NCBI GenBank assembly: GCA_016192845.1
Contig: JACPTI010000077.1
Span: forward strand, 1 to 64,000
DNA length: 64,000 nt
Direction of reading: 5' to 3'
Origin: Acidobacteriota bacterium
GTDB taxonomy: Bacteria; Acidobacteriota; Vicinamibacteria; Vicinamibacterales; UBA2999
Part shown: positions 22,301 to 31,882 of the stretch, piece by piece
Position numbering within the stretch: position 1 is the stretch's first letter
Layout of the letters: each line of letters begins with the position of its first letter
The notes under the pieces: model-generated
The model's input: only the letters and a program-made list of their open reading frames with translations
What the model was told of the DNA's origin: nothing
Databases searched by the model: none
Program-made: the position numbers and the translations under genes

Positions 22301-22359
22301 CACAGAGACACAGAGGACAATTCTATTTTCTTTTCCTCTGTGTCTCCGCGTCTCTGTGG
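22301..22359. repeat. Palindrome CACAGAGACACAGAGGA...TCCTCTGTGTCTCCGCGTCTCTGTGG
   Basis: Direct reading; intergenic, next to element C copy 2. Confidence 0.85.
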
Positions 22360-22378
22360 CCCGTGGGAGCGACAGCGC

Positions 22379-24172
22379 CTACCGGATGTCCATGTACAGC
22401 CGCCGAACGGGCCGGTTCAGCCCGGCGCAGATCTCCCGAATCCGGTATTCGATGGTGCCGTTGATCGACGGGCTGCTGAGCACCACCTCGTCGATGGCGT
22501 ACTTCCGGAGCATCTGCTCCAGCTCGTCGAGGGTGCCGCGCACCGGCACGCCCATGATCCACCGGTGCGCCTTCATCGGGTCGTCGTCGATGAAGGCGAT
22601 GGGATTCATCTTCCACCTCGGGTTGGCGCGCATCTCGCGGACGAGCGTCTGGCCGAACGCGCCGGCGCCGTACACCAGCACGCGCCGGTTCCGCTTGCTG
22701 CGTGTCGCCGCCACCAGGTTCATCGTCTTGAAGGAGGCGCGCGTGGCGACGATCGCGACCGCGAGCAGCAGCGCGTCGAGCACGAAGACCGCGCGGGAGA
22801 AGCCGACGAGGCGATAGAGGTAGGCCGCCGTCAGGACCGACAGGAGCGAGCCGAGTCCGACGCCGCGCAGCACGGCGGCCACGTCGCGAAGCCCGAACGT
22901 GAACCACGAGCGCTGATACAGCCCGGAGCCGTACAGCGCGGCCAGCTTGCACCCGAGCACGACGGGCAGCGATGACGTGAAGTACGGCAGAAAAATGTCG
23001 AGCGCCTCGCCCTCGAACCGGAGCCGGTACGCGAGGTAGTAGCAGACCGTGATCAAAACGAGATCGAGCAGCACCTCGGCGGCGTGCCACCGGAACGCCA
23101 GGTCCTTCAGAAACGGCGCGAACGACGACTTCTGCAGCGCCACGAAGTCTTCGGCGTTGTAGGCCGGTACGCGGGCCAGGTAGATGCCGATCAGGATGAG
23201 CACCACGCCAAAGGCGGCGACGAGCGGGAGCATCGGCTCCACGCCGCGGCCCAGTACGAGCACCCAGGCCGTCGTGCCACCGGCAATGCCGACCAGGTAG
23301 AGAATCCTGACGGCGCTCCGCTCCGAGAATCCGAGCGACACGAGCCGGTGCGAGACGTGATCGGTGCCGCCTTTGGTCGCCTTGCGCCCGGCGAGCCGGC
23401 GCAGCACGAGCACGAATCCGGTGTCGAACAGCGGCACGACCAGAATCAGCACCACGATGACGGCCGGGCTGATGAAGGCGAGCGGGGCGTTGTAAATCGG
23501 CACGAGCGACGCGGCGCCGAGCAGGGCGCCGATGAAAAGGCTGCCGCAGTCGCCCATGAAGAGACGGGCGCGGCTGCGGTTCCAGTACAGGAAGCCCAGC
23601 AGCGCCCCGGCCAGCGCGGTCAGCAGCACGACCAGCGTCGGTCCCAGGATCCCCGCCAGCAGGGCGGCCAGAAACACGGCCGCAATCAGGCCGATGCCCG
23701 CCGCCAGCCCGTCCATGTTGTCGAGCAGGTTGAGCGCGTGGCAGATGCCCGCGAACCAGACGGTCGCAACCAGCGTGTAGACCGACGGCAGCGCACCCTC
23801 AGGGCCGAGGCCCGCCAGCGCAAAGACGAGGAAGGCACCGATCGCGAGCGATCCAACCAGCTTCGCCACCGGCGACAACTGCAGGCGATCGTCCAGCACG
23901 CCGACGACGAACATCGCGAGCGCGGCGAGCGGGACGGCCAGCCACTGCTCCGCCGACAGCAGCAGGTCGGGGCGGAACACGATGGCCGCAAAGCCGGCCA
24001 TCGTCCCCGCCGCGATGGCGATCCCTCCCATCGTCGGCGTCGGGGACGAATGCCAGCGATCCGGCCGGGGCGGCACGACCGCGCCGCGCGCCGCCGCCAG
24101 CCGGCGCACGAACGCGCCGCCGGCCAGGCTGCACGCAGTGGCGACGGCGAACACAACCGCCAGAAACACCAT
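22379..24172 (-). CDS. MraY/WecA-family sugar-1-phosphate transferase fused to a CapD/PglF-type N-terminal nucleotide-binding domain
   Basis: N-terminal PTPTMGGIAIAAG...LNLLDNMDGLAAG...LFMGDCGSLFIGALLG; C-terminal NRRVLVYGAGAFGQTLVREMRANPRWKMNPIAFIDDDPMKAHRWIMGVPVRG. Confidence 0.88.
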   Translation of the reverse strand: MVFLAVVFAVATACSLAGGAFVRRLAAARGAVVPPRPDRWHSSPTPTMGGIAIAAGTMAGFAAIVFRPDLLLSAEQWLAVPLAALAMFVVGVLDDRLQLSPVAKLVGSLAIGAFLVFALAGLGPEGALPSVYTLVATVWFAGICHALNLLDNMDGLAAGIGLIAAVFLAALLAGILGPTLVVLLTALAGALLGFLYWNRSRARLFMGDCGSLFIGALLGAASLVPIYNAPLAFISPAVIVVLILVVPLFDTGFVLVLRRLAGRKATKGGTDHVSHRLVSLGFSERSAVRILYLVGIAGGTTAWVLVLGRGVEPMLPLVAAFGVVLILIGIYLARVPAYNAEDFVALQKSSFAPFLKDLAFRWHAAEVLLDLVLITVCYYLAYRLRFEGEALDIFLPYFTSSLPVVLGCKLAALYGSGLYQRSWFTFGLRDVAAVLRGVGLGSLLSVLTAAYLYRLVGFSRAVFVLDALLLAVAIVATRASFKTMNLVAATRSKRNRRVLVYGAGAFGQTLVREMRANPRWKMNPIAFIDDDPMKAHRWIMGVPVRGTLDELEQMLRKYAIDEVVLSSPSINGTIEYRIREICAGLNRPVRRLYMDIR

Positions 24173-24179
24173 CACGTCC

Positions 24180-25937
24180 TCAGCGGCCGGCGAGGCCCCC
24201 GCGGGGTTCCACCGCATACGCCCGCGCCGCCGGCTGGACCCCGGCGGCCCTGTCGCCGGCCTCCATCACGAAAGGCCGCCTGCTCAAGATACCGTTGCAG
24301 ATTGTATCCAGTCCGCCGGAGGCGCCGGGCAGGAGCTGCGCCAGCCGCTCCAGCCGCAGCCGGTAGATGGGAAACCCCGCCTTTGGATCGATGAACGGCA
24401 GCGGAATCATGCGATTGAAGAAGAAGTGGTAGGCGTAACGCCGGGCGCGCGCCAGCTGCGTCCCGTCGAGCCGACCCGGGAAAGGCAGCCGCGCCAGGAT
24501 CCTGAAGTATTCCGCCGGCGAGCTGGCGTCGTCGGTGAGGCCCTTGCTCCGGATCCACGCCTCGCCGGCCACGATGACCGGCAGCCCGATGCTGGTGAGC
24601 TCCACGCCCATCTTGGTCCCATAGATGATCGCCGCATTGCACAGCGACATGAGCGCGTAGGTGCTCATGCCGCTCTCGGGCGGCACGACGAGGATGTTCG
24701 GCGCCAGCTGCGGGAGGCGCCTTCGAAGCTCGGCGAGCACGGGCTGGCGCGACGGCGGAAACCCGCTGATCTCCGCCGGGTGCACGCGAACGAGCAGCTG
24801 CAGGTCCGGGCGCGTGGCGAAGTACTCGCACGTCTGCACGAGCCATTCGAGCATGCCGGGGAACGCGTTCGCGGGATAGTGGAGCTGCGCGTCCCACGTC
24901 ACGTTCGTCAGCAGGCCGATGACCGGCTTCGACCGATCCAGGCCGAGGCGCCGGGCGATCTCCTCCGGGTCCTGGCGGCGCGGCCGGTGGAACACGATCC
25001 AGTCGAACAGGCCGTCGCGGCGGCTCGACAGATATTTCGTCAACTCGCGATCCTGGGCGGGTGACAGCTCCAGCCGCTCCCAGTGCTCGCGCGGCTCGGT
25101 CATCAGCGTGTGATGGTACGTGTCGTCATGGCTGAAGATGAATCGCCGCTTCCGGTACGCCACGTTCCAGGTGACGACGTGCACGCCTTCGCGGCGCGCC
25201 ACCTCGCCGACGATGCCCCAGGGCACGTAGATGCCGTGGGTCAGGACGGCCGACGAGAACGCGACGGCGCGCAGCAGGCGCCGCGACGCGAACGCCGTCA
25301 GGAGCGCCGACTCGAGATAGCGCCGGAGCACCGGCTCCGCTTCCCGCTCCGCGTCGAGCGAGCCGGCCGCAAAGAAGCGCAATGCGCCGGCGTACGCGTG
25401 CTCCCCGATCGCCAGATCGTCGAGCGTCAGTGCCCGAATCGACTCGCGCGGCACGCTGGAAGCGAGGCGGCGCGCCTCGGCCCGATCGTCCGGGGTGAGC
25501 CACTCCGAGTACCGGTGGACCTTGAGGCCGAGCTGCGCGTAGACGCGTTCGGCCGGCCACGTGCAGTCGCGGCAGAGATCGCGGCTCGGGCCGTGCTCCA
25601 CGAATCTGGAGACGTCGGGATAGAGCGACGCGTCGCATTCCGCGCACGCCGTCATCGCGCCGTCGCAGAGCAGCGCGTGGACCTCGGCGCCGCGGAGCGT
25701 GAGCGCGGCGGCCAGCGCGCTTTCGAGCGTGATCGCGTGCGCGTGGGAGCCGATCGCGGTCGCCATCAGCACGCGCGGGCCGCCCGGGGCGGCCGCGCGG
25801 GCCGCCGCCCAGCGCGCCGGGTCGGCCGCCAGGACCGCACGCCAGTCCGGGTAGGCGTCGAACCGCGCGTGATACCAGCGCCGGGCCAGGCGGGTCGCAC
25901 GCCACAGGCGGGGGAATTTTCGAATTGCGTGCTTCAT
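24180..25937 (-). CDS. Capsular polysaccharide biosynthesis-like GT-B protein
   Basis: VLMATAIGSHAHAITLESALAAALTLRGAEVHALLCDGA...PVIGLLTNVTWDAQL...LLVRVHPAEI...NAAIIYGTKMGVELTSIGLPVIVAG. Confidence 0.75.
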   Translation of the reverse strand: MKHAIRKFPRLWRATRLARRWYHARFDAYPDWRAVLAADPARWAAARAAAPGGPRVLMATAIGSHAHAITLESALAAALTLRGAEVHALLCDGAMTACAECDASLYPDVSRFVEHGPSRDLCRDCTWPAERVYAQLGLKVHRYSEWLTPDDRAEARRLASSVPRESIRALTLDDLAIGEHAYAGALRFFAAGSLDAEREAEPVLRRYLESALLTAFASRRLLRAVAFSSAVLTHGIYVPWGIVGEVARREGVHVVTWNVAYRKRRFIFSHDDTYHHTLMTEPREHWERLELSPAQDRELTKYLSSRRDGLFDWIVFHRPRRQDPEEIARRLGLDRSKPVIGLLTNVTWDAQLHYPANAFPGMLEWLVQTCEYFATRPDLQLLVRVHPAEISGFPPSRQPVLAELRRRLPQLAPNILVVPPESGMSTYALMSLCNAAIIYGTKMGVELTSIGLPVIVAGEAWIRSKGLTDDASSPAEYFRILARLPFPGRLDGTQLARARRYAYHFFFNRMIPLPFIDPKAGFPIYRLRLERLAQLLPGASGGLDTICNGILSRRPFVMEAGDRAAGVQPAARAYAVEPRGGLAGR

Positions 25938-25943
25938 AGAATC

Positions 25944-26022
25944 AGGAGGAAGGAGACAGGAGGCAGGAGACAGAAGGAGATTCACGAACGTTCTATCTCC
26001 TGCCTCCTGCCTCCTTCCTCCT
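25944..26022. repeat. 27-bp inverted repeat AGGAGGAAGGAGACAGGAGGCAGGAGA, 25-nt loop
   Basis: Arms 25944-25970 and 25996-26022 pair at 26/27. Confidence 0.92.
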
Positions 26023-26712
26023 ACGCGCCGTGGATCGTTCGCCGTCGATGAGGGCGACGAACTCCTCCACCGCCGGCAGCTCCTCGAACGCGCGCCAGGG
26101 ATCATACGCCTGCAGCTCCTCGAGCGTGTAGCCGCCGGTGGCGACCGCAATCGTGCGGGCGCCGATCGCCCCGGCGCATTCGATGTCGTGCGGCGTGTCG
26201 CCGATGACAAAGATTCTATCCTCGGCGACCGGGGCGGCGCGGCGCGCCAGCTGCAGCGCACGCGCCGCAATCGCCGACCGTGCCCCGGCGTCTTCGGCAA
26301 ACGCGCCGTCGGCAAAGTACTCCATCAACCCGAAATAGGTGAGCTTGGCGCGCGCGCCGCCGCGCGTATTGCCTGTCAGCAGGTACGAGCGGACGTCCGG
26401 CCGGTCGCGCAGGTGTTCGAGAATCTCGCGCACGTTGGGGAGCACGTACCCGGCCTTGCGCGGGAGGCTCGCCGGCAGCAGCTCCTCGTACCGCCGCACG
26501 AGCTGCTCGATGAGGTCCGCGTCGGGCGCGATTCCCAGCAGCTCGAACGTCTTCGCGGCAATCTGGTAGTCGGTGAGCCCCGCCGTACGCACTTCCACCT
26601 TGAGGTCGAACTGGCGGCCGGTCAGCTCCTTGACCGAGTCGCTCCACGCGTACATGCCGGCCCGGCGCGTCGTGATGAGCGTGCCATCGATGTCCCAGAA
26701 CAGGACCGTCAT
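25993..26712 (-). CDS. HAD-superfamily phosphatase
   Basis: VLFWDIDGTLITTRRAG...YLLTGNTRGGARAKL...IFVIGDTPHDIECAGAIGARTIAVATGGYTLEEL. Confidence 0.9.
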   Translation of the reverse strand: MTVLFWDIDGTLITTRRAGMYAWSDSVKELTGRQFDLKVEVRTAGLTDYQIAAKTFELLGIAPDADLIEQLVRRYEELLPASLPRKAGYVLPNVREILEHLRDRPDVRSYLLTGNTRGGARAKLTYFGLMEYFADGAFAEDAGARSAIAARALQLARRAAPVAEDRIFVIGDTPHDIECAGAIGARTIAVATGGYTLEELQAYDPWRAFEELPAVEEFVALIDGERSTARRRKEAGGRR

Positions 26713-28679
26713 ACGAGCTGAGACACCCCCGGGCGAGGCCGCCGCTCGACGGCGCCGCGGAACGCGCGTGCGAGCGACGCAATATCGAGCCCATGATGGG
26801 CCAGCACCTCGTCATTGGTGCCGCACTCCGGAAGCTCGGTGACGCCCACCCGCGTGACGCTCACGGGTGGATCGAGCGCGAGCTCCGCGAGCGCGGCGGC
26901 AATCATCTCGCCCTGCCCGCCCCGCACGTAGTGGTTGTCGAGCGTCACGACGGCGCGGCGGCGTCCGATGGTGTCCGCCAGCCACCCGGGATCGAGCCTG
27001 TTGAGCCACGGCAGGTTCACGAGGCGCGTGGTGGCGCCGGTCGCCTGTTTCAGCTCCTCGGCGGCCTGCCAGGCGTTCGACAGCAGCCACGGCCCGTAGC
27101 CGAAGACGACGAGGTCCTCGCCGTCCCCGACAACCCACCCCCTGCCCGGCCGCACCGGCTGCCCCGCGGGATAGCAGAACGGCACCGGCCATTTGACGGA
27201 AACGAGCCGCAGGTACGCGCTTTCGCCGGCGGTATGGACGAAGTACTCCACCAGCGCGTGCACTTCGGCTTCCAGGCACGGTTCGGCCATCAGCAGATGC
27301 GGCACCGACGCCAGCGCCGCGATGTCGCGAACCGACTGGTGTGAATGACCGGGACCGCCCGGCAGCAGGCCCGCCAGCGATCCGACGTAGATCACCTTCG
27401 AGCCCTCGCTGCACTGGTTGTAGATCTGCTCGTTCGGCCGCGCCGCGAGAAAGCAGGCGAACGAGTGCGCGACCGGCAGCGCGCCGCGCCGCGCCATGCC
27501 GCAGGCCATCGAGACCATGTCCTGCTCGGCGATGCCGCATTCGATGAACCGCTCCGGGTACTTCTGCGCGAACGGGACCAGTCCGCAGTCCTTGACCAGA
27601 TCGGCGTCGAGCACGACCAGACGTGGATGCCGATCGCCCTGGTGCAGGAGCGCATCGCGGTACGCGGCAATCAGGTTCTCGGTGACGCGCGGCTCGCGTC
27701 GCGCCGGCCGCTGTCCGGCGACCGTTGCGAGCGCGCCGAGCCCCGCGTCCCTGAAGAGCTGCGCGGCGCGCGCGACGAGCTCCTGCGAGCCGCGGGCGTA
27801 CTCGTCCTCGGTCGGCGCACCGGAATGATAGGCGTACAGCTCACCTTCCTTGAGCGCCGAGCCCTCCATGAACGAGACGCCCTTCCCCTTGACCGTGTCG
27901 GCAACGATCGCCTTGGGCCGGTCGCTGATGCGATCCAGGCTCCGGAACGCCGCCTGGAGCGCGGACATGTCGTGCCCGTCGCACCGGGCCACGTGCCAGC
28001 CGAACGCCCGGAGCTTCGCCTCGAGATCGCCGAGATCGCTCACCTGCGCCACCCAGGTGTCGGACTGGATCTTGTTGTGGTCGATGACGACGACGATCTC
28101 GCCCAGCCGATCGCGCGCGGCCGAGGCGAGCGACTCCCAGAACTGCCCTTCCTGCAGCTCGCCGTCGCCGGTAAGCGCGAAGATGCGGCGGGGACGCCCG
28201 GCGAGGCGGTTCGCCATCGCCATCCCTTTCGCCTTCGACACGCCCATGCCGAGCGAGCCGGTGTTCGCCTGGATGTACGGCGTCTCGACGTGCGGGTGCC
28301 CCGGCAGCCCGTGCAGCCGGCGCAGCGCGTCGACCTTGTCCTCCGGCAGCAGGCCGAGTCCGATCAGCACGGCGTACAGCGCGGGCGCGTCGTGCCCCTT
28401 GGACGAGAAAAAGATGTCGCACGCCTCCGGCCCTCTGTCGAGGTCGCGGAGCTCGTTCAGAAACAGCCAGCTCATGATGTCGAGCGAGCTGAAGCTCGTG
28501 CCGATGTGCCCCGACCACGCGCGGGCGATCATGTAGAGCACGTTGATCCGCGCCAGCGCCGCGAACACCGCCGCGGTCTGCGCTGCCGGAAGCTTCGCGC
28601 CGAGGACGCGGCGGAACTCCGAGACGGGGACGCGGACGAGCTCGTCGCTCGTTACCTGATCGAGTTGCTGTTCGCCCAT
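26709..28679 (-). CDS. Transketolase (full length)
   Basis: RAWSGHIGTSFSSLDIMSWL...SSKGHDAPALYAVL...NTGSLGMGVSKAKGMA...LTGDGELQEGQFWESL...ECGIAEQDMVSMACGMA. Confidence 0.93.
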   Translation of the reverse strand: MGEQQLDQVTSDELVRVPVSEFRRVLGAKLPAAQTAAVFAALARINVLYMIARAWSGHIGTSFSSLDIMSWLFLNELRDLDRGPEACDIFFSSKGHDAPALYAVLIGLGLLPEDKVDALRRLHGLPGHPHVETPYIQANTGSLGMGVSKAKGMAMANRLAGRPRRIFALTGDGELQEGQFWESLASAARDRLGEIVVVIDHNKIQSDTWVAQVSDLGDLEAKLRAFGWHVARCDGHDMSALQAAFRSLDRISDRPKAIVADTVKGKGVSFMEGSALKEGELYAYHSGAPTEDEYARGSQELVARAAQLFRDAGLGALATVAGQRPARREPRVTENLIAAYRDALLHQGDRHPRLVVLDADLVKDCGLVPFAQKYPERFIECGIAEQDMVSMACGMARRGALPVAHSFACFLAARPNEQIYNQCSEGSKVIYVGSLAGLLPGGPGHSHQSVRDIAALASVPHLLMAEPCLEAEVHALVEYFVHTAGESAYLRLVSVKWPVPFCYPAGQPVRPGRGWVVGDGEDLVVFGYGPWLLSNAWQAAEELKQATGATTRLVNLPWLNRLDPGWLADTIGRRRAVVTLDNHYVRGGQGEMIAAALAELALDPPVSVTRVGVTELPECGTNDEVLAHHGLDIASLARAFRGAVERRPRPGVSQLV

Positions 28680-29488
28680 TCTGCCTCGTAGGGGGCCTGC
28701 GGCACCGGCGGCAACACGACCTCACCCTCGGCGATCAGGCGTTCGGCGACGATCCAGTCGTGCCGGTCGTTGATGTCGAACCCCTCGTACCCCTCCGTGA
28801 AGAACGGCACGAGCACGTCGCCGGCGATCGTGCGCCGCTCGACGACGACGCGCGTCCAGGCGATCTCGAGGGATGCGTTCTGGACGTACACCGGGGGGAG
28901 TGCCTGGTACGGCGTACTGTGCCACGGCCGTCCGCCTTCGCCGCCCGACGGCTTCGGCGAGACAGGTCCGCTTTCGGTGCGCGGCAGCTCCGGCGAGACA
29001 AACCCCTCCGACAGCAGCGGCGTCATCCGGTCGCCGTTCACGATCCACATCTTGCCCGGATGCTGGCCGCACTTCTCCACCGCCCGCAGCGAGTCGACGC
29101 CCTCCTGTGCGAGGAACCGCGCCCATGCGCGGCGGATCGTGGCGGCGGTGCGGAACGGGCTGGTCGGACGCAGGAGGCTGAAGCAGTCCCACGTGCGCCC
29201 GCAGCGCGCGAGCTCGGCGAGCGTGTACTCCACCCACTCGATGTCCGGCGACGTATCGCCGGCGAACTCCGCCGGCCGCAGGAACGGGACCTCCGCGCCG
29301 TAGTGCCTGGCGATCGCGGCGGTCTCCTCCGAGTCGGTCGAAACGATCACCGATTCGAAGATGCCGCTCGCGAGCGCCGGCGCGATCGTATAGGCGATGA
29401 TCGGATGCGCTCCGAGCCGCCGTACGTTCTTGCCCGGTACCCGTTTCGAACCGTGGCGTGCGGGAACGAGCGCGACCGCGCAGGGCAT
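28652..29488 (-). CDS. neuA: Acylneuraminate cytidylyltransferase (NeuA-like)
   Basis: VALVPARHGSKRVPGKNVRRLGAHPIIAYTIAPALASGIFESVIVSTDSEETAAIA...LLRPTSPFRTAATI. Confidence 0.9.
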   Translation of the reverse strand: MPCAVALVPARHGSKRVPGKNVRRLGAHPIIAYTIAPALASGIFESVIVSTDSEETAAIARHYGAEVPFLRPAEFAGDTSPDIEWVEYTLAELARCGRTWDCFSLLRPTSPFRTAATIRRAWARFLAQEGVDSLRAVEKCGQHPGKMWIVNGDRMTPLLSEGFVSPELPRTESGPVSPKPSGGEGGRPWHSTPYQALPPVYVQNASLEIAWTRVVVERRTIAGDVLVPFFTEGYEGFDINDRHDWIVAERLIAEGEVVLPPVPQAPYEAEWANSNSIR

Positions 29489-30993
29489 CAGACCTGAGCC
29501 GGGTTGTGGTTGATATAGACCGTTTTCAGATCCGAGTACACATCGAGCGCCTGCGTTCCGGCTTCCCGCCAGCCGTTGCCCGACTGCCGCAGCCCGCCGA
29601 ACGGCAGGTGGGGCTCGCTGCCGTAGGTACCGCCGTTGACGGACGCGACGCCCGACTGAATCCGGCCGATGAACGCCATCGCGCGGTTGAGGTTCTGCGT
29701 GTGAATCGACGCGGTCAGGCCGAACGGCGAGTCGTTGGCGAGCGCGATCGCCTCTTCGAAGTCCTTGACGCGATACAGGCAGGTGATCGGGCCGAACAGT
29801 TCGGTCCTCGAGATCTCGTCGTTCGGCCCGACGTGCTCGATGATCGTCGGCGCCACGAAGAAGCCGTTGCCGTACCGCTCACCCGTCAGCCGGTGGCCCC
29901 CCGTGAGCACGACCGCGCCGGCGGCTCTCGCCCGCTCGACGGAGGCGAGCATCGACGTCATCTGTGCCTCGTTGATCACCGGGCCGTAGTCGTCGGTGTC
30001 GGCGGTGCCGACCTTCAGCTTCTTCGCCGCGTCGACGAACATCTGCCTGAAGCGGTCGTACACCGCATCGAAGACGATGATCCGGCTGCCGGCGGCGCAC
30101 CGCTGTCCCGCGTTGCTGAAGGCGGAGCCGAGCGCCCAGGTCACCGCGTTCTGCAGATCGGCGTCGTCGCAGACGATGAGCGGATTCTTGCCGCCCAGCT
30201 CCAGGCACGTTTTCGCCAGGCGGCGTCCCGCCGTCTCGGCAATCCAGCGGCCGACCTCGCACGAACCGGTAAAGCTGATCACCGCGACGTCGGGATGCTC
30301 GACGAGCGGCGCGCCGGCTTCCTCGCCGAACCCGTGCAGCGTGGTGTAAACGCCGTCGGGCACGCCCGCTTCGCGCGCCAGCACGCCGAACGCCCAGGCC
30401 GACAGCGGCGTGTCCTCGGCGGCCTTCAGGATGGCGGCGTTGCCGCAGAGCAGCGCGGGAAACGCCTTCCAGGCGACGTTGGCAATCGGCGTGTTGGCCG
30501 CAATGATGAGGCCCGCGACGCCGAGCGGCTGCCGCACGACCATCGCTGCCTTGTTCGGCACGGCGCTCGTCGTTGTCTGCCCGTAGAAGCGGCGTCCCTC
30601 GCCGGCGACGAAGAAGCCCATTTCGATGGCGGCATCGGTCTCGCCGAGCGCGTCCTTTCGCGATTTGCCCGTCTCTCGGGCGACGAGCTCGGCGATGGCG
30701 GATCGGCGCTCGCGCATGAGGAGCGCAATCTGGCGCAGGATCTCGCCGCGCCGGACCACGGTGGCCCCCGCCCAGGCGGGCTGGGCGGCCTTGGCGATCC
30801 CGACCGCCACGCGCACATCGTCGGCCGTCGAACGGACGACGCGGCAGATGGTGCGCCCCGTGGCCGGATCGATCTTCTCGAACGTGCGGCCGCCGACGGC
30901 GAGGGCATCGTGCCCGCCGATGTGGTTTGGAATCACCGACGGAATGGCGCCGACGTCGTTGTGCGCCGGCTGCGTGGCGAGCGAGACGGTCAT
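29488..30993 (-). CDS. Aldehyde dehydrogenase
   Basis: CLELGGKNPLIVCDDADL...NAGQRCAAGSRIIVFDAVYDRF...LTASIHTQNLNRAM. Confidence 0.95.
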   Translation of the reverse strand: MTVSLATQPAHNDVGAIPSVIPNHIGGHDALAVGGRTFEKIDPATGRTICRVVRSTADDVRVAVGIAKAAQPAWAGATVVRRGEILRQIALLMRERRSAIAELVARETGKSRKDALGETDAAIEMGFFVAGEGRRFYGQTTTSAVPNKAAMVVRQPLGVAGLIIAANTPIANVAWKAFPALLCGNAAILKAAEDTPLSAWAFGVLAREAGVPDGVYTTLHGFGEEAGAPLVEHPDVAVISFTGSCEVGRWIAETAGRRLAKTCLELGGKNPLIVCDDADLQNAVTWALGSAFSNAGQRCAAGSRIIVFDAVYDRFRQMFVDAAKKLKVGTADTDDYGPVINEAQMTSMLASVERARAAGAVVLTGGHRLTGERYGNGFFVAPTIIEHVGPNDEISRTELFGPITCLYRVKDFEEAIALANDSPFGLTASIHTQNLNRAMAFIGRIQSGVASVNGGTYGSEPHLPFGGLRQSGNGWREAGTQALDVYSDLKTVYINHNPAQV

Positions 30994-31069
30994 CGGTACA
31001 TCATACTGGCGCGCGGCGTGCGGCGACGCTCTTCCCCTTTCTATCGCGCCTATCGCGCGGCCGCGCCCG

Positions 31070-31882
31070 CTACCACGCCGTGAAACCGCCGTCGACGCGC
31101 AGCTCGTGTCCGGTGACGTACGCCGACGCGCGCGACGCAAGAAACAGGAGCGGCCCTTTCAGGTCGTCGGGCTGGGCCATCCGGCCGAGCGGCACCCGCG
31201 CCGCGTACTTCGCCAGGAACCGCTCGTCCTGCCCGCCCAGAACCCCCCCGGGTGAGAGCGCGTTGACGCGGACGCCGCGCGAGCCCCACAGGGTCGCGAA
31301 GTATTTTGTCATGTTGACGAGGGCTGCTTTCGAGGCCCCGTAGGCGGGCGACTTGAGGAACGGCAGATGGCCCGGCAGGTGATCGTAGAGCCGCTGGTCG
31401 GGCGACACCGACGCGTACAGCGATCCGATGTTGACGATCGAACCTTCCCCGCGCGCCGCCATGCGGCCCCCGACGACCTGGGTCACCTGGAACGTCCCGA
31501 GGAGGTTCACCTCGACCATCCGCCGGAACTGCTCGATCGACAGATCCTCGATGCGCGTGCGGTTGGCGCCCGCATCGGGCGGCTGATCGATCCCCGCGTT
31601 GTTGACGAGCACCGACGGCTCGCCCAGCCGGCCGATGACCTCCTCGAGGGCGCTCTCAATCGACCGCCGGTCGGTCACGTCGCAGTCAACGCGGCTCATC
31701 CGATCGCCCGCCCGGTCCGCCAACGCCTTGTAGGCGGCCGAAACGGGCGCGCCGGCCAGCTCGAGCGCCGCGACGCGGGCACCGGCGTCGACGAGCGCCT
31801 CGGCCCAGACCGGCCCCAGCCTGCCGCAGGCGCCGGTCACGATCGCGGTCTGGTTGTCGAGTCGGAAGGAGCCGTCGCTCAC
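31070..31882 (-). CDS. Short-chain dehydrogenase/reductase
   Basis: QTAIVTGACGRLGPVWAEALVDAGARVAALEL...VLVNNAGIDQ...YGASKAALVNMTKYFATLWGSRGVRVNALSPGGV. Confidence 0.93.
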   Translation of the reverse strand: MSDGSFRLDNQTAIVTGACGRLGPVWAEALVDAGARVAALELAGAPVSAAYKALADRAGDRMSRVDCDVTDRRSIESALEEVIGRLGEPSVLVNNAGIDQPPDAGANRTRIEDLSIEQFRRMVEVNLLGTFQVTQVVGGRMAARGEGSIVNIGSLYASVSPDQRLYDHLPGHLPFLKSPAYGASKAALVNMTKYFATLWGSRGVRVNALSPGGVLGGQDERFLAKYAARVPLGRMAQPDDLKGPLLFLASRASAYVTGHELRVDGGFTAW

